Shown: piece by piece, positions 1-11,364 of the stretch
How the letters are laid out: each line of letters opens with the position of its first letter
Numbering within the stretch: the first letter of the stretch is position 1
Assembly (NCBI RefSeq): GCF_000346465.2
Contig: NC_034013.1
Location: 11,579,373-11,643,372, forward strand
Length of the DNA: 64,000 nt
Source of the DNA: Prunus persica
Lineage: Eukaryota > Streptophyta > Magnoliopsida > Rosales > Rosaceae
Direction: 5' to 3'
Position numbers and translations under genes: made by a program
Notes under the pieces: model-generated
What the model saw: only the letters and a program-made list of their open reading frames with translations
Databases searched by the model: none
Told to the model about the DNA's origin: nothing

Positions 1-545
1 CACGAGGCCTTTTGGAAGTTCACTGACTTCGGAGTCATGGAAACTCCAAAGTTAAGAGAGTTGGGGCTAAAGCAATCCCAGGATAGGTGACTCACTGGGA
101 AGTTGCTCGTGAGTTCCCAGAAATAAAACCGTGCGGGTAGAGAGGAAGACCCAAAGCGAACAATATCGTGCTATGGCAGAGCCGATCCCAGGATGTGACA
201 ATTTGGTATCAGAGCCACTCTGCCGTGTGGTGCGAGTGTACCAACGAGGACGTCGGACCCTAAGGGGGGTAGATTGTAACATCTCACATTGACCAACGGA
301 GAGGGGGTGATGTACCTTATATGTAGATGCCCGCCTTCATCTAGCACGAGGCCTTTTGGGAGCACACTGGCTTCGGAGTCATGGGAACTCCGAAGTTAAG
401 CGAGTTGGGGGCTAAAGCAATCCCAGGATGGGTAACTCACTGGGAAGTTGCTCGTGAGCTCCTAGAAACAAAACCGTGATAGCAGAAAGGGGAGCCCAAA
501 ACGGACAATATCGTGCTACGGTGGAGCCGATCCCGGAATGTGACA
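1..545 (+). mobile_element. Cassandra-type TRIM retrotransposon (5' LTR cut by window edge)
   Basis: Two near-identical direct repeats are visible: the 3' part of one LTR (1-200, ending TGTGACA) and a complete LTR (about 275-545, starting TGTAACATC and ending TGTGACA). Between them is only about 75 bp. It begins with TTGGTATCAGAGCC, a typical tRNA-Met primer-binding site, and ends with the purine tract AAGGGGGG. Such a tiny coding-free interior defines a TRIM. Each LTR contains a segment (about 34-112 and 378-460) closely resembling plant 5S rRNA around the internal promoter, e.g. AACTCCGAAGTTAAGCG, GATGGGTAACTCACTGGGAAG. LTR-borne 5S sequence is the hallmark of Cassandra. The 5' LTR start and its target-site duplication lie outside the window, so TSDs cannot be checked. 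Confidence 0.9.
378..460 (+). other. 5S rRNA-derived segment inside Cassandra LTR
   Basis: The segment matches the 5S rRNA core (AACTCCGAAGTTAAGCG ... GGATGGGTAACTCACTGGGAAG), including the region of the Pol III internal promoter. It lies inside the complete LTR, with a second copy at about 34-112. It is transposon-borne and should not be annotated as a functional 5S rRNA gene: both ends of the 120-nt 5S molecule are replaced by LTR sequence. Confidence 0.85.
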
Positions 546-3500
546 AAAATATTGAAGAATTGGATGTGATGGTGATGGGTAGGGATCAATCCGTTCAAAT
601 TGGCTAAATCCATTGTTCCAAATTGTAATGAACTGTTTTGTTTTGTTTTAACCAAGAAAAATGTCAAATAGTTTAAAAATCAAATCGGTTCGCATGATAA
701 TAATCAAACAGTTTTGCGTTAAATTGAACCAGATCGTCTACTATCTTTTTTTTTATTATTTCAATTTATTTTATTTTACATGTGTAGTCCTCTCATTCGA
801 TAATAATTAAATAAGAATGTTGAATTTGAAGTTTGATGCAACTTTGAAGTTATTGATATTTGAATTGTAACTATATTAGTTATGACAATTTTATGACATG
901 ATAAATTTTAGGATGGTTTGATACTCTAGAAAATGAAAAGGAAAAAAAAATGTAGCAACTTATTAATTTTGTTGTTGTTTTAAACCATACGACAACAAAA
1001 ATAAATATAAAAAAAAAATAGTTGAGCTTAGGCCAAAGCGACCAAACAAATTTTTGTCAGAACTGAACTGAACTGAATTAAATTATTTTATTGTAATTAA
1101 TTCGGCTAAGATTTAGACCGTACCAACCCCTAGTGATGGTTATCACAAATTTAATTAAAAAATAACTAAGAATATAATATTTATGATGAATTTGATAATA
1201 TATTGAGAATTACATTATAAAAATAGTTTCATAAACGTTCTATTGTTTGTGAATAAAAAAAATGGATATGAGACTTATGTTGATGCCCAAAAATAGATGA
1301 TGATTTTTGGACTCAATTTAGAAGTAATTATGCATTCAGTCTTGTGGCGTTTCGAGAGAAGAGATAGCTATATGCAAAGAAAAGAGGAAGAGCAACGATG
1401 AGACATTAGGCACCGATTTAGGGTTTAGGGATAACTATCTACATAGAGGTTTTTTTTTTTTTTTTTTCCCTTCAATATCCATAAATAAATAATCTTCACT
1501 TAAAAATAAATAAATAACTAATCTAGGGATTCATATTTTCTGGTTTACTCAGAGTTATTGGGGTTCATGAGAGTAGAATTTAGTATGGTTTTAGAGTATA
1601 AGAAATGTTCAAATAGATGATAAGAGGCTCCACCTCTGAAAGTTGTTGATGCATGTGGTGGCTGGAAGCTGCAGGTGCATATCCCATCAAAGATATCACA
1701 AATCAATTTATTGATTTATGGGCCCAAATTCAACTAACAAAAAAAGATAAAAGATCATCATCGTTTCGAGGAAACAAAACAAAAACTCACCCCTTTCTAC
1801 AAACGTGTTGCACTGGCGCAACCTATTTGGACTGGCGCCACCCTCTTCTGGTCTAAAAGTCTCCAAACAAACAAAGTCAACACCGCGTTTTCAAAATTGC
1901 CACCAAAACCGAACAAGTGCTTCACGGGTCACGACTTAGCACTTTATCATGTACGTAATTTACGCACAAACTTACGTTGCAAGGACACTGACGGCACTTT
2001 ATTTATATTCAAATGACACTAGTTTATGTGAAGATAATATTAATACAAGAGTTTAGGGAAAAGAAATCCAAGTAGCTTGGAAGAGAGGTCAGGCAGGTAT
2101 TTAGGAGTAAGGGTCTGTGTGGGAATACTTATGTATAAACACTCATTAAGTTTTTCTACGAAACACGTTTAGAAGCGATTTCAATTGTCATCAAGTATTC
2201 TTAATCCATTCATAAACAATTCCGAACAAACCCTATGATTAAAAGCAGCCACTTTAATATTGACTTGTTATAATAAGTACTAAAACTTTATCTTAATCCT
2301 GGCCAACCCAAGCTGATCTGGTTCAATCAAATCTAAAGTAGTCTAGTTCAGTCAAGTACGCCTATATTTTATAGAAGATCCTAAAAATTAGCCACCGTGG
2401 TATGCAATCATCCAATATGAAACGGAATATTCTTGTTTGATACAAGAAAAAAATGAAGTTTAATCCGAAGTCCCAATCATTGAATATCTAATCATCTGCG
2501 TTAATTATTAAGGTAGTAGATAGGCCCTACCTGAGTGAATTTCTTAGGTTCTAATTGGGTGTGAAAATGAATTATAAACTCCAACATCAATGATAAGTAG
2601 CTTTCGCATTGGATTTACTTTTAATATAATTAAGGCGTGTAGGATTCTAGAATTTATGGATTAGGGTTTAGGTATCGTACACGTGTAACGTATCATCATG
2701 TTAATGTGTCGTAGTTTGTACTAAAAAAATATATAATTACTAATTAATATGTGATCAGTTTCGAATTCGCTCCAATCATGTTGAGACACTTCACCAATAT
2801 TGTTTTAATTTTTTGATGCATTGACGACTGAGTTTTATTTTAGTTTATTTGTTGTTGTAAGGTGGCAATTTCATTAAAAAAAAACATGCAAATACAAGAT
2901 AAAGGGATGAAAAAAACAACTCTAAAAATGGTCAACTCACCGAGAAATGAAAGATATTTATAAAACCGAATAATAAAAGACCTTATATTGAGTGATAGTG
3001 GCCAACACTCTTCAAAAACCTTATATACAAAACAAAACCCTGTTATTGATTGATTTGATGACTCTTCTACATTTTACAATATGTTTATTAAGTAAATGTG
3101 GAAGTGGTCACCACTACCACACTGGTCGGTCTTTCCCACGTACGTGCCTATATTTGTTGGGCAGAAGTGGAGACCTAATCTTTCGGCACACCATGTCAGC
3201 AGCAAACCGTCCAAAACATCTTATTACTTCGGGTCCTGGGAAGCCTAAATTCACTTGTCTGACTTTCTAAAGCTATGGCAATAATGAATCTAAACAAATT
3301 TCCTTGGAAAGGGAAATCTGGAAAGAGATTGGGAAGCCTTTTCCGTATGTTTTGTTTAATTTCTTATGAACCGGTCAAAAAGGAATACTATACTAGCATG
3401 TGTGAGACGGAAAGTGAAGCGGTGTGATAATTGATTAGCTAAATTACTCCCGAAGAAATGAATTCTTGATATACATATCTTTTTTATGGAAAGTGACACA

Positions 3501-3611
3501 TCGCGATAATTGATTGGCTAAATTATTCCTAAAGAAATTACTAGAGAATTTTTGACATCAATTGTTGCGCTGCGTCACATTCCGTTTCACATATGCTAGT
3601 AAAGTATTCCC
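546..3611. other. intergenic, AT-rich, no gene seen
   Basis: No exon-like coding stretch, RNA gene or well-bounded repeat was recognised. Short open frames here lack family features and have neither splice context nor composition bias. A poly-T run lies at about 1450-1467. Confidence 0.6.
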
Positions 3612-3768
3612 TTTTGGTATTCATGGATTAAAACTAAACTTTACTTTTCGTCCCTCATATTGTTAAATTGTTACGGTGGTGTTTCAATTAGATCTCATGT
3701 TACATCATTAATCTTTTCGTCAACTTAGTTAAATTTTATGTCAAAATTAAAGGCAAATTGGGAAATTC

Positions 3769-3803
<35 letters not shown>

Positions 3804-4540
3804 CTTTGACGATTTCTTCTTCCCCTATTCCCCATGACTACCACCTGCAAGCTCCAACCCTCAAACCTATCCCACATCCACACTCTACCGTAGCCCTTAA
3901 CCCCAGCACCCACGAACCCAGAACCCCAGCCCCCATCCTCCATCCCAGATCTGGTCAAAATTGAGAAGCAGAGGATTGATGGGTATTCATATTTCAAGTG
4001 ATGAAATTTCAATTTCAGTTTTTTCTTTTATCATTTTGCTGATGATTTGGCTTTTTTTTTTTTTTTTAATATAAAAAAGATTGGTCACTTTGGTTTTGTT
4101 AGCTTCTTGGGTGGCTTCTATCATTTTGCTGATATTTGGATATGGGTTGTTTTCAGTTTTCTTATTTACTTTGGATTTGCTAGCTTCTTGGTCAGCTGTA
4201 TTGATCTACTAAGAGAAATTGGTCACTTCCTATAGCTATGTGTTTGTGTATTGGCACCGTGCGTGGTGGGCGGGGAGAGGAGGGGTGTGGAGAAATATGG
4301 GTAGAGAGAGATTTGATTTATTTTTTAAATTTTTTGTGTGAAAATACATTTTTGTCCATGCCAAGTAGAACTTGTCATTGCCATGTCATTATTTTTAACG
4401 GAAAAGTTGACTGAGGTGGCGAAAAGGACGATTTCTGAAAGTGGAGACATAATTAAAGTACCATCGTAACAATTTAACAATATGAGGGACGAAAAGTAAA
4501 GTTTAATCTTAATCCAGGGACCATTGCAATAATTTTGCCT
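3612..4540. mobile_element. TIR element, copy A (MITE-like)
   Basis: The left end (about 3624-3690, GGATTAAAACTAAAC then TTTACTTTTCGTCCCTCA) is repeated inverted at the right end (about 4470-4530, TGAGGGACGAAAAGTAAAG ... TCTTAATCCAGGGACCA). The interior has a CT microsatellite (3771-3800) and a proline/serine-codon-like C-rich stretch (3810-3960). It is homologous to copy B at 9991-11006, which lies in the opposite orientation. The small C-rich open frames inside both copies look like fortuitous ORFs of the element. No transposase was seen. The exact ends of this copy are approximate. Confidence 0.75.
3771..3800. repeat. (CT)n microsatellite
   Basis: Uninterrupted CT dinucleotide run inside TIR element copy A. 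The matching GA run is found in copy B at about 10800-10824. Confidence 0.95.
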
Positions 4541-6609
4541 TCCCTTTTTGACCAATTCCACAAGAAATTATAAACAAAAGATATAGTAAAGACAAGGAAT
4601 GTCAATTTTATGTGTTAATAAACACAAAAAATGTCAAAAATTGAAATAATTCCCATACAAATGTGTCAGTATCAGATCAATTCCACCAATCTCAGGTAAA
4701 TAAACATGCTATTAGTGCTTAGCAGAACCGAATATAGCACATTTTAATTCAACTTCTTTAATTTGTTTCTCAACCGAGTATAACGCAATATCTATCACAA
4801 GGATAATATAATAAAACACACCAAGAAGCAAATAAATCAAAGAGTTTTACACGTTTTGGTATAATGAACCGCCTACATGTTGCCCACTTTCTTAGTGTAT
4901 GAACGATCATTGCACTAAAGAAATTCAGCTTTCTACATGAATGACCTTACTATTAGGAATATGAAGGAAACAAAGATCCTACTTGCCTTGGTACATAAGT
5001 CATAAATCACAAGGTCTTCTTCAGATTATCAAGGGCCAAAGGGGCAAATTTAAAAATACGAAAAGTCATAGCACAGTGATATTATTTTATAGCAAACCCA
5101 TAGTTTGTATTATTTTCTTTTTCCAACAACTATCCTTTTACAAGGAAAGGAGAAACTGATTGCTATACTAGACTATATAAATACAGAGATGATTTATTAC
5201 GTCTCTTTTAAAGAAAATAAAAAATTATATAGTTCGAGTCTATTCAATGATTCGATAATATAGAATTCCCTCAGATATCATTTTTTTGGAAATAAAATAT
5301 AAAAAAATTAAAAATTGTTTTAATTAGCATATGGAGTGTTAGTTGTTTTGTTCATTTGCCGACAATTAGTTGATAAGGGATTTTACAATGTTATTGATTG
5401 ATCCTTTATCAGATAATAATCCCAAAAGGAGACTTAAAATATAAATGGTTTATGTATACAGCTGACGTACATCTTCTAAGTTATGCACAAGCACACTCTT
5501 CACCTTTAGAAAAACATATATAACTTAGCAAGATAAATCATGTACATTTTTTTAACTCCAAAGTTGGAATGTTGTTGCTGCTCCCACGGCTCCATATATA
5601 GTTGAAAATGAACTTATAAATATATTTGACCTAGCCAATCACCATCAATATTCTGATTGTTAATTTATGAATATCCACGACATGACACTTTGTCTTAGGT
5701 CAATCCAGGCAGCTAGACATGGGTTGATATGCTTTTCCTTCGGAGCCTTGGTTCGTCGTTTTTGAGGCGTAGGTTTAATTTAGCCCTAAGATATCATTCA
5801 ATTCAACAAAAATAAACGTGTGCCTGGTCAGTTTTGATAATTCATGACTTCAATTTGGATCAAGGAGAGCTTGAGTTGTCCAAATTATAATTGCTTTTGA
5901 TACCACTATGGCTCGTTTAGGAGTGATTTTAGAAAGGTCAATATTCACTTTAAGTGGTTGTTTTGTGAAAAAACACGTGGGATGTGCTTTCCTCCATATA
6001 TAAGTGATTCTGATATATTCATAATCGCTCCCAAATAAGATGTCGGCTAACTATTATTTTATATTCTATATAGCATGTGGAAACTTGATTTAATTAGGAT
6101 TATATGAAAATTGCCAAAAGCTTAAGCAAACCAAAGATTGCAAAATATATTCGAAACGTGATGACCTCCCTCATTTGATCACTTATACATATAATTACAG
6201 TGTGAATGTATTCAAATCAATCCTTGTTTGGCGGCTTGGTGGGTGGTGCCATCATCATTAAGCATTTTTTTTCTTCATCAATACAGAAAAATTGAGTGAA
6301 ATCAAGAAAAGGGCCCTAATATTGGACATAAAAAACGTGGATTATACTATATATACATAGTGAAATGTGAATGTGGGTTCACAAATATGCCATTAGAAAC
6401 GTTGGAGGAGCTCATCGGTTCAAGTTTTAAACCAATAAAAAAGAAAGACTTTCTTTGATTCTTTTCCTTTTGTATTTCTGAATGAAGTATAAAAATTGGG
6501 TTACGGAAACCCTAAAAATGGGAACAACAATAGATGCTTAGCGTTAGCGTAAGCTCTATATCATTCAAATGGCTGGCTGCATGTGTCTTGCACAAAACAT
6601 GATTTGTAA
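4541..6609. other. intergenic, possible short hAT-like MITE near 5909-6045
   Basis: No gene was recognised. At 5909-6045 a short segment starts GGCTCGTTTAGGAGTGATT and ends AATCGCTCCCAAATAAG, which read as imperfect inverted ends of a small hAT-like MITE. No clear target-site duplication was found. Confidence 0.45.
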
Positions 6610-8496
6610 GAGCATTTCCACTCATTTGCTATGGCAAAAGGCAATGGGGGCTAGGGCAGATACTATTTGTGTGAATAGTGGCTGTCCTTGCAAAAAGCAA
6701 TGTGTGTTTCCTCTCATTGCCATGACAAAGGGCAAATACTATTCACTTTTGGTTTTTTTTTAAAAAAAAAAAAATCTAAACAATTAACTTGGAGAATATT
6801 TTTATTTATGCTTTGTTTATGTTTTAATTTTAGTTATGCTTTGGTTGTGGTTTTTTTTTTTTTAAATTATGCTTTGGTTGTGGTTTTTTCTTTTAATTAT
6901 ATTTTATTTGATGTATGGAATGTGTTGAATAAAAAGTTATTTTATTGAATGCTTTCTTTATTCACTCAAAGAAAACCAATACAAGTAATTAAGAATTACT
7001 ACTAATTAAATAAAATACATGAATTACAACTACTTTAATACAAAACATTAAAATACAATGAAATAAAAGGCAAGCAAACTAACTTAATAGTTTTGATCAT
7101 TTAACCAATCCGTGTTGCTAGGTCCATCGTCACGAAAAAGTCTTCTTCTCATAACATCCATTTGTTTTAGCTTCCAAAATTGTTTTGTTTCAGGGGACAT
7201 ATGGTTTGTATCCATGGTCATGGTTTCCCAATCTTTCTTGTCAATGTTTTCTTTGTTTACATACTCCATTTATTTTGCATATTCTACTTGAATTGTCCTC
7301 TCGTCTTCTTGGATTTTCATGTCTATTTCAATTCTCATGGGGTTGTGCCTTGCAATTTCCTCAAACATTTTTGATGTATTATTACTAGAATTATTCCCTC
7401 TCTTCGCTTTTGCCGCCTTTTGGCCAATAGGCCGCACCGCCTTTTTGATGGGTGAGTCTTGACTTATCGGGTAATCCAAAGGCTAATCCGGTGCCCTTGA
7501 ATCATGGAGTGACGTCTCGTTCAACACAACGGTTGGACATGTTGGAATAATTCAGAATCTCGAACAATTCTTCACCACCCCCCAACATTGGTCATGGTTG
7601 AAAGTTTTTTTGCCTTGCCCAATAGCACCAATCCACATTTGTGCTTGCATAATCTATTAAAAAAAAATTATTGAAAATGCAAGAAATATTAACAAAATAT
7701 TGGAAATGCAAGAAATATTAACAAAATATTGAAAATGCAAGAAACATAACAAATTTTAAAAAAAAATTATTAGGACATTAAAATTAATCAAACGAAAATT
7801 ACAAATAATTTACTTCATTGCTAAAATTTTCCCCGCTTCTATGGTTGTCCTTCCCTTTTGCCAAGGCATCTCTCCATTTCCCCAACTCGTTATTGAGAAT
7901 TTTCCACCCACTAGACAATGTCATTTCCGTACGAGTCGATCCCGATCTTTCACAAAATTCAGCATGAATTTTTCTCCACATATGAGAGAATTTCATCTCA
8001 TTGCTCGTGACGAGACAATGACTAATTTGGACCCAACACTCACACAACAAAACATCTTCCATATTGCTCTATGCCCCTCCAGTTTCGATAGAAGAAGCCA
8101 TAAGATGATAAATAAAATTAAAATTTGAAAGTGAATAAAATATTGAGTAGAAAGTGAATAATAGTAGAAGGAGAAGAAAATGTATGAGGATTTGATCTTA
8201 AAAGTGAAGAGTATTGGTAGGTATTTTTAGAAAAAAATTCATGAATTTTTGGGGTAAAAAAAAATCGAATTTTTTTTCATAATTTTATTGCCACAAAAAA
8301 AAAAAAAAAAAGCCATTGGATTGGAGGAGAAAAACCCATCGGAGCCCCTAGAGGCAGCCACGTGGCTTCTAGCCGTTGGCGGAAAGGAATCGCTGACGCC
8401 TCAGTGCTTGCGTCATCCCCCTTCGAGCTCTTCCTGTCTTCGGACCAGCCCGATTTCATGGGTCCCACCTGACCCTGGCAACCGATGGAATCGCTC
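6610..8496. mobile_element. PIF/Harbinger-type element without transposase
   Basis: The left end GAGCATTTCCACTC and right end GGAATCGCTC form imperfect terminal inverted repeats. They are flanked on both sides by the trinucleotide TAA (6607-6609 and 8497-8499), as expected for PIF/Harbinger insertion. The ends resemble those of the MITE at 54207-54892, so the two belong to one superfamily. The 1.9-kb interior carries on the minus strand a degenerate Myb/SANT-like gene, which is the accessory protein of Harbinger elements. No DDE transposase frame was seen, so the copy is non-autonomous. Confidence 0.75.
7084..8062 (-). pseudogene. Harbinger-type Myb/SANT-like (NAM-associated C-terminal) protein, decayed
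   Basis: Read on the minus strand, 8062-7800 encodes a trihelix/Myb-like DNA-binding part (motifs EDVLLCECWVQIS, FSHMWRKIHAEFCE, LSSGWKILNNELGKW). An intron-like gap follows, then QCWGVVKNCSRF at about 7600-7545. Next comes a basic stretch with SQDSPIKK and IGQKAAKAKRG (7480-7400), then a C-terminal helix with MSPETKQFWKLKQMDVMRRR (about 7195-7130). This is the usual layout of plant Myb/SANT-like proteins tied to Harbinger transposons. In-frame stops occur after NCSRF, before the SQDSP part, and after QVEYAK, so the protein is broken in at least three places. In Harbinger elements this protein helps the transposase bind DNA and enter the nucleus (family knowledge). Here it is a relic. Confidence 0.75.
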
Positions 8497-9799
8497 TAAT
8501 AAGTGGCCACGGGGAGGCATTAGTTAGGTGCGCCAACACTTAACAGAGAACGTGACATAGTTTTGCGACATATCAACTTCATCACCGTGCTTGCTTAATA
8601 CGAAATACCCAAAAGTGGAAATAAATTAATTATGCACATTTTGGTTTCAGCGAATAAAACTCACTGGATATACAACAGACATCCAGAATAAGTTCATTTT
8701 TTGTTTGTTTTCTAGGAGTTGCCATTTGATTGGCCTACACATAATATGCTTTTTACTCTATAACTTACTAATAAGATGTTGTCACTTACGGTTAAGATAT
8801 TACATTTTTAGATATATAAGCTTCCTTTGGCGGGAGCTACTACGATGAAGGGGTATGGTGAGGAACTTAATTGAGGGGTCTAATTCAATCATGTGCAAGT
8901 TGAAATTGTTGAAGTTTAATGGTTGGATTAATCCCCTCACCCGTACCTCTCATTGTACTCTTTCCACCCTTGGGCACCTTGCAATTGTTGTGGCCCAGTC
9001 AGGTGATGGCTGAGTTTCAATGGATTCTGTGTGCTGAGCAATTCTAAAGCCCACTGGACACTTAACTTCTCCCTATCCAGTTAAAGAATATATTTTTTTG
9101 CATGAGGCGGTCGGACCACGTCTGTATTGGATCAAAACTCAAAGACCCATTTCCGATTTCCTTGTCGACGAGAATTAATAGGCATGCATGTTGTTGCTTC
9201 AGTAAATGTGATGTGAGTTTGAGATGTAGATGTAGTAGGTGAGTAGTTACTTTCAAAGTGAAACTCCAACACGCCAAGGAAAGATATGGCATGAAAACGC
9301 ACGCAACATATCTTTTTTTCTCTGCACCGTCTGATTAAGAAACTGATTGGACCCAATTATACTGTTCTGTAGAATATATGCCCATTTTGCAGCAGATGCT
9401 ATGCTGCTGTAGACGTATGTGTTTCTGGACAGAGAAAAAGAAGGAAATGAGATGACCAAAAACAAAATATGCAAAGAATGATCAAATGAATTGCCTCTGT
9501 TAATTTGTTAGTAGGTCACTGACCAGAAAATAAAGAGGGGGCCCATTTAAAGACACTGATCCCTTTATTTTGGAGGTAAACCCTATGATTGGGGGGGTGG
9601 GTTCCTACTTGCAATGGATAGTTTGGAATTTCTGGTTTCAAACAGGTCTTCTCCATTTTGTATAGATTGGACAGATAGTAATATCCAAAAGATTAAAAAA
9701 AGAGTATTTTGTTACTGAACAACTTAAGCTGTAATTCTTGTATAATTCATACATAGAGAGTTTGGATACTTTGCTTTTAACACTTTTTTTTTCTCTTTA

Positions 9800-9830
<31 letters not shown>

Positions 9831-9990
9831 TTTACAATTTAACACTTATGTATAAACAATTGATCTGTACAATCAATCAAATCTTGGCAGGTAACTTCCC
9901 TAAATGTTATCCAACCAACCACTTCCTTACAACTTTTTCTTTTTGGTAATGGGAGAACACATATGATGAACTGACATTTTATAATATATA
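8497..9990. other. intergenic, no gene seen
   Basis: No coding or RNA gene recognised. It contains a (TA)n microsatellite at about 9798-9822 followed by a poly-T run. Confidence 0.6.
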
Positions 9991-11006
9991 GGATAAATTG
10001 TAGCGATAGTCCCTGGATTAAGATCAAATTTTACTTTTCGTCATTTCCATTGTTTTGTTGTTACTATGGTACTTTAATTATGCCTTCAGCTACAGAAACC
10101 ATCTTTGCCGTCATATCTGTCAAATTTTCCGTTAGAAATGATAACATGGCATTGATAAGTTCTACTTAACATGGGCAAAAATGTATTTTTGCACAAAATT
10201 TTAAAAAATAAAATAAAATAATCATATATATATATATATATCTCTCTCTCCAGCTCAATTCCTCCCCCCCTCCCAATTAGGTCGGAGGTTCACTCTCAAC
10301 TAAGTAAAATTTCTAAAGCTTCCTCCCAATATCCATTTGAACTGCAAAACACCATATATGCAAAAAGAATCCGGTAACAACCCATCCATTCGTAACCTAT
10401 AGAGGCCAAGGAAGGGATTTTGGAGGAGGTTGGTGGTGGGCTGTGTAGCTAAAGCCATGTTTAAATGATTGGTGGGGGCTGTGAAGAAATTGGTGGGCGG
10501 GAGAAGAAATATGGGTGAGAAGGGGCCTTGAAAAATGGTGTATTTTGATCAAAAACCAATGCAATAAGAATATATGAAAATGGGACAGACAATGCAAGCG
10601 GCCCACCTAGATACCCATCAACCCTCTGCTTCTTTGTTTTGATCAGATCTGGGGTAGAGGATGAGGCCTCGGGTTTTAGGTTCGTGGGTGCTGGGGTTGC
10701 GACTATGGTAGAGGGTGGTTGTGGGATAGTTTGAGGGTTGGAGCTTGCAAGTGGCAATCATGGGGAATGGGGGAAGAGGGAAGAGTGCACAGGAGGGGAA
10801 GAGAGAGAGAGAGAGAGAGAGAGAAATTTTTTTTTTTTGAATTTCCTAATTTACCTTTAATTTTGACAGAAAATTTAACTAAGTTGACGGAAAAATCAAT
10901 TATGCAACATGAGAGCTAATTGAAGTACCACGGTAACAACAAAATAATAAAAGGGACGAAAAGTAAAGTTTAGTCTTAGTCCAATGACCATTGCTACAAT
11001 TTAGCC
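9991..11006. mobile_element. TIR element, copy B (MITE-like)
   Basis: The left end GGATAAATTGTAGCGATAGTCC and the inverted right end GGCTAAATTGTAGCAATGG match. Longer inverted similarity continues inward (ACTTTTCGTC ... GACGAAAAGT). The element is flanked by TATA on both sides, a possible short target duplication. Its interior is the reverse complement of copy A at 3612-4540, including the C-rich stretch and the GA/CT microsatellite (10800-10824). No transposase frame was seen. Confidence 0.75.
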
Positions 11007-11313
11007 TATATATATAAACAGTATTGGAGGGGTAAGAAATCAAACTTAGGTCCTCAAGTATATTGATAAATGCTCTTAAACGCTTAAATAATAAGCGAAG
11101 CGACCAATAAATGCTTTTAAACGCTCAAACTACAAGCGACGATGAACTGACTTAAGTAGAGAGAACAAAGAAATACAACATATGAGCAATGAAAAAAAAA
11201 AAAAAAAAAAGGGGAAAACCATTGTATTGCAAACATTATGAACATTTTTATAAACACCACTGTGCAACTGTAGTTCCAAACCCAAAAGGAATATTTTTAT
11301 TGAGAAAAGAAAG
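11007..11313. promoter_or_regulatory. likely promoter / 5' leader of the At5g41620-like gene
   Basis: This stretch lies between the TIR element and the first exon. It contains an A23-type run near 11189-11211. No convincing TATA box was picked out. The GA-rich leader downstream (11310-11420) is typical of plant 5' UTRs. Confidence 0.35.
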
Positions 11314-11364
11314 ATGAGAGAGAAAGAAGCATTGGGGAAAGGAAGCCTAGAGAGAAAGAGATGA
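11314..11364 (+). CDS. candidate 16-codon uORF overlapping the main start codon
   Basis: ATG at 11314 opens a 16-codon frame ending in TGA at 11362-11364. The stop overlaps the main ATG (11361-11363) in the arrangement ATGA. If the transcript starts upstream of 11314, ribosomes would terminate exactly at the main start, a layout that can allow reinitiation. The transcription start is not known, so this is only a candidate regulatory uORF. Confidence 0.4.
   Translation: MREKEALGKGSLERKR

Noticed and set aside
34..112. 5S rRNA gene
   Set aside because: The similarity covers only the middle of 5S and lies inside Cassandra LTRs, twice. It is transposon sequence.
10461..10757. 98-codon minus-strand ORF rich in Pro/Ser
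   Set aside because: It is the C-rich interior of TIR element copy B, shared with copy A. No start context, splice sites or family match.
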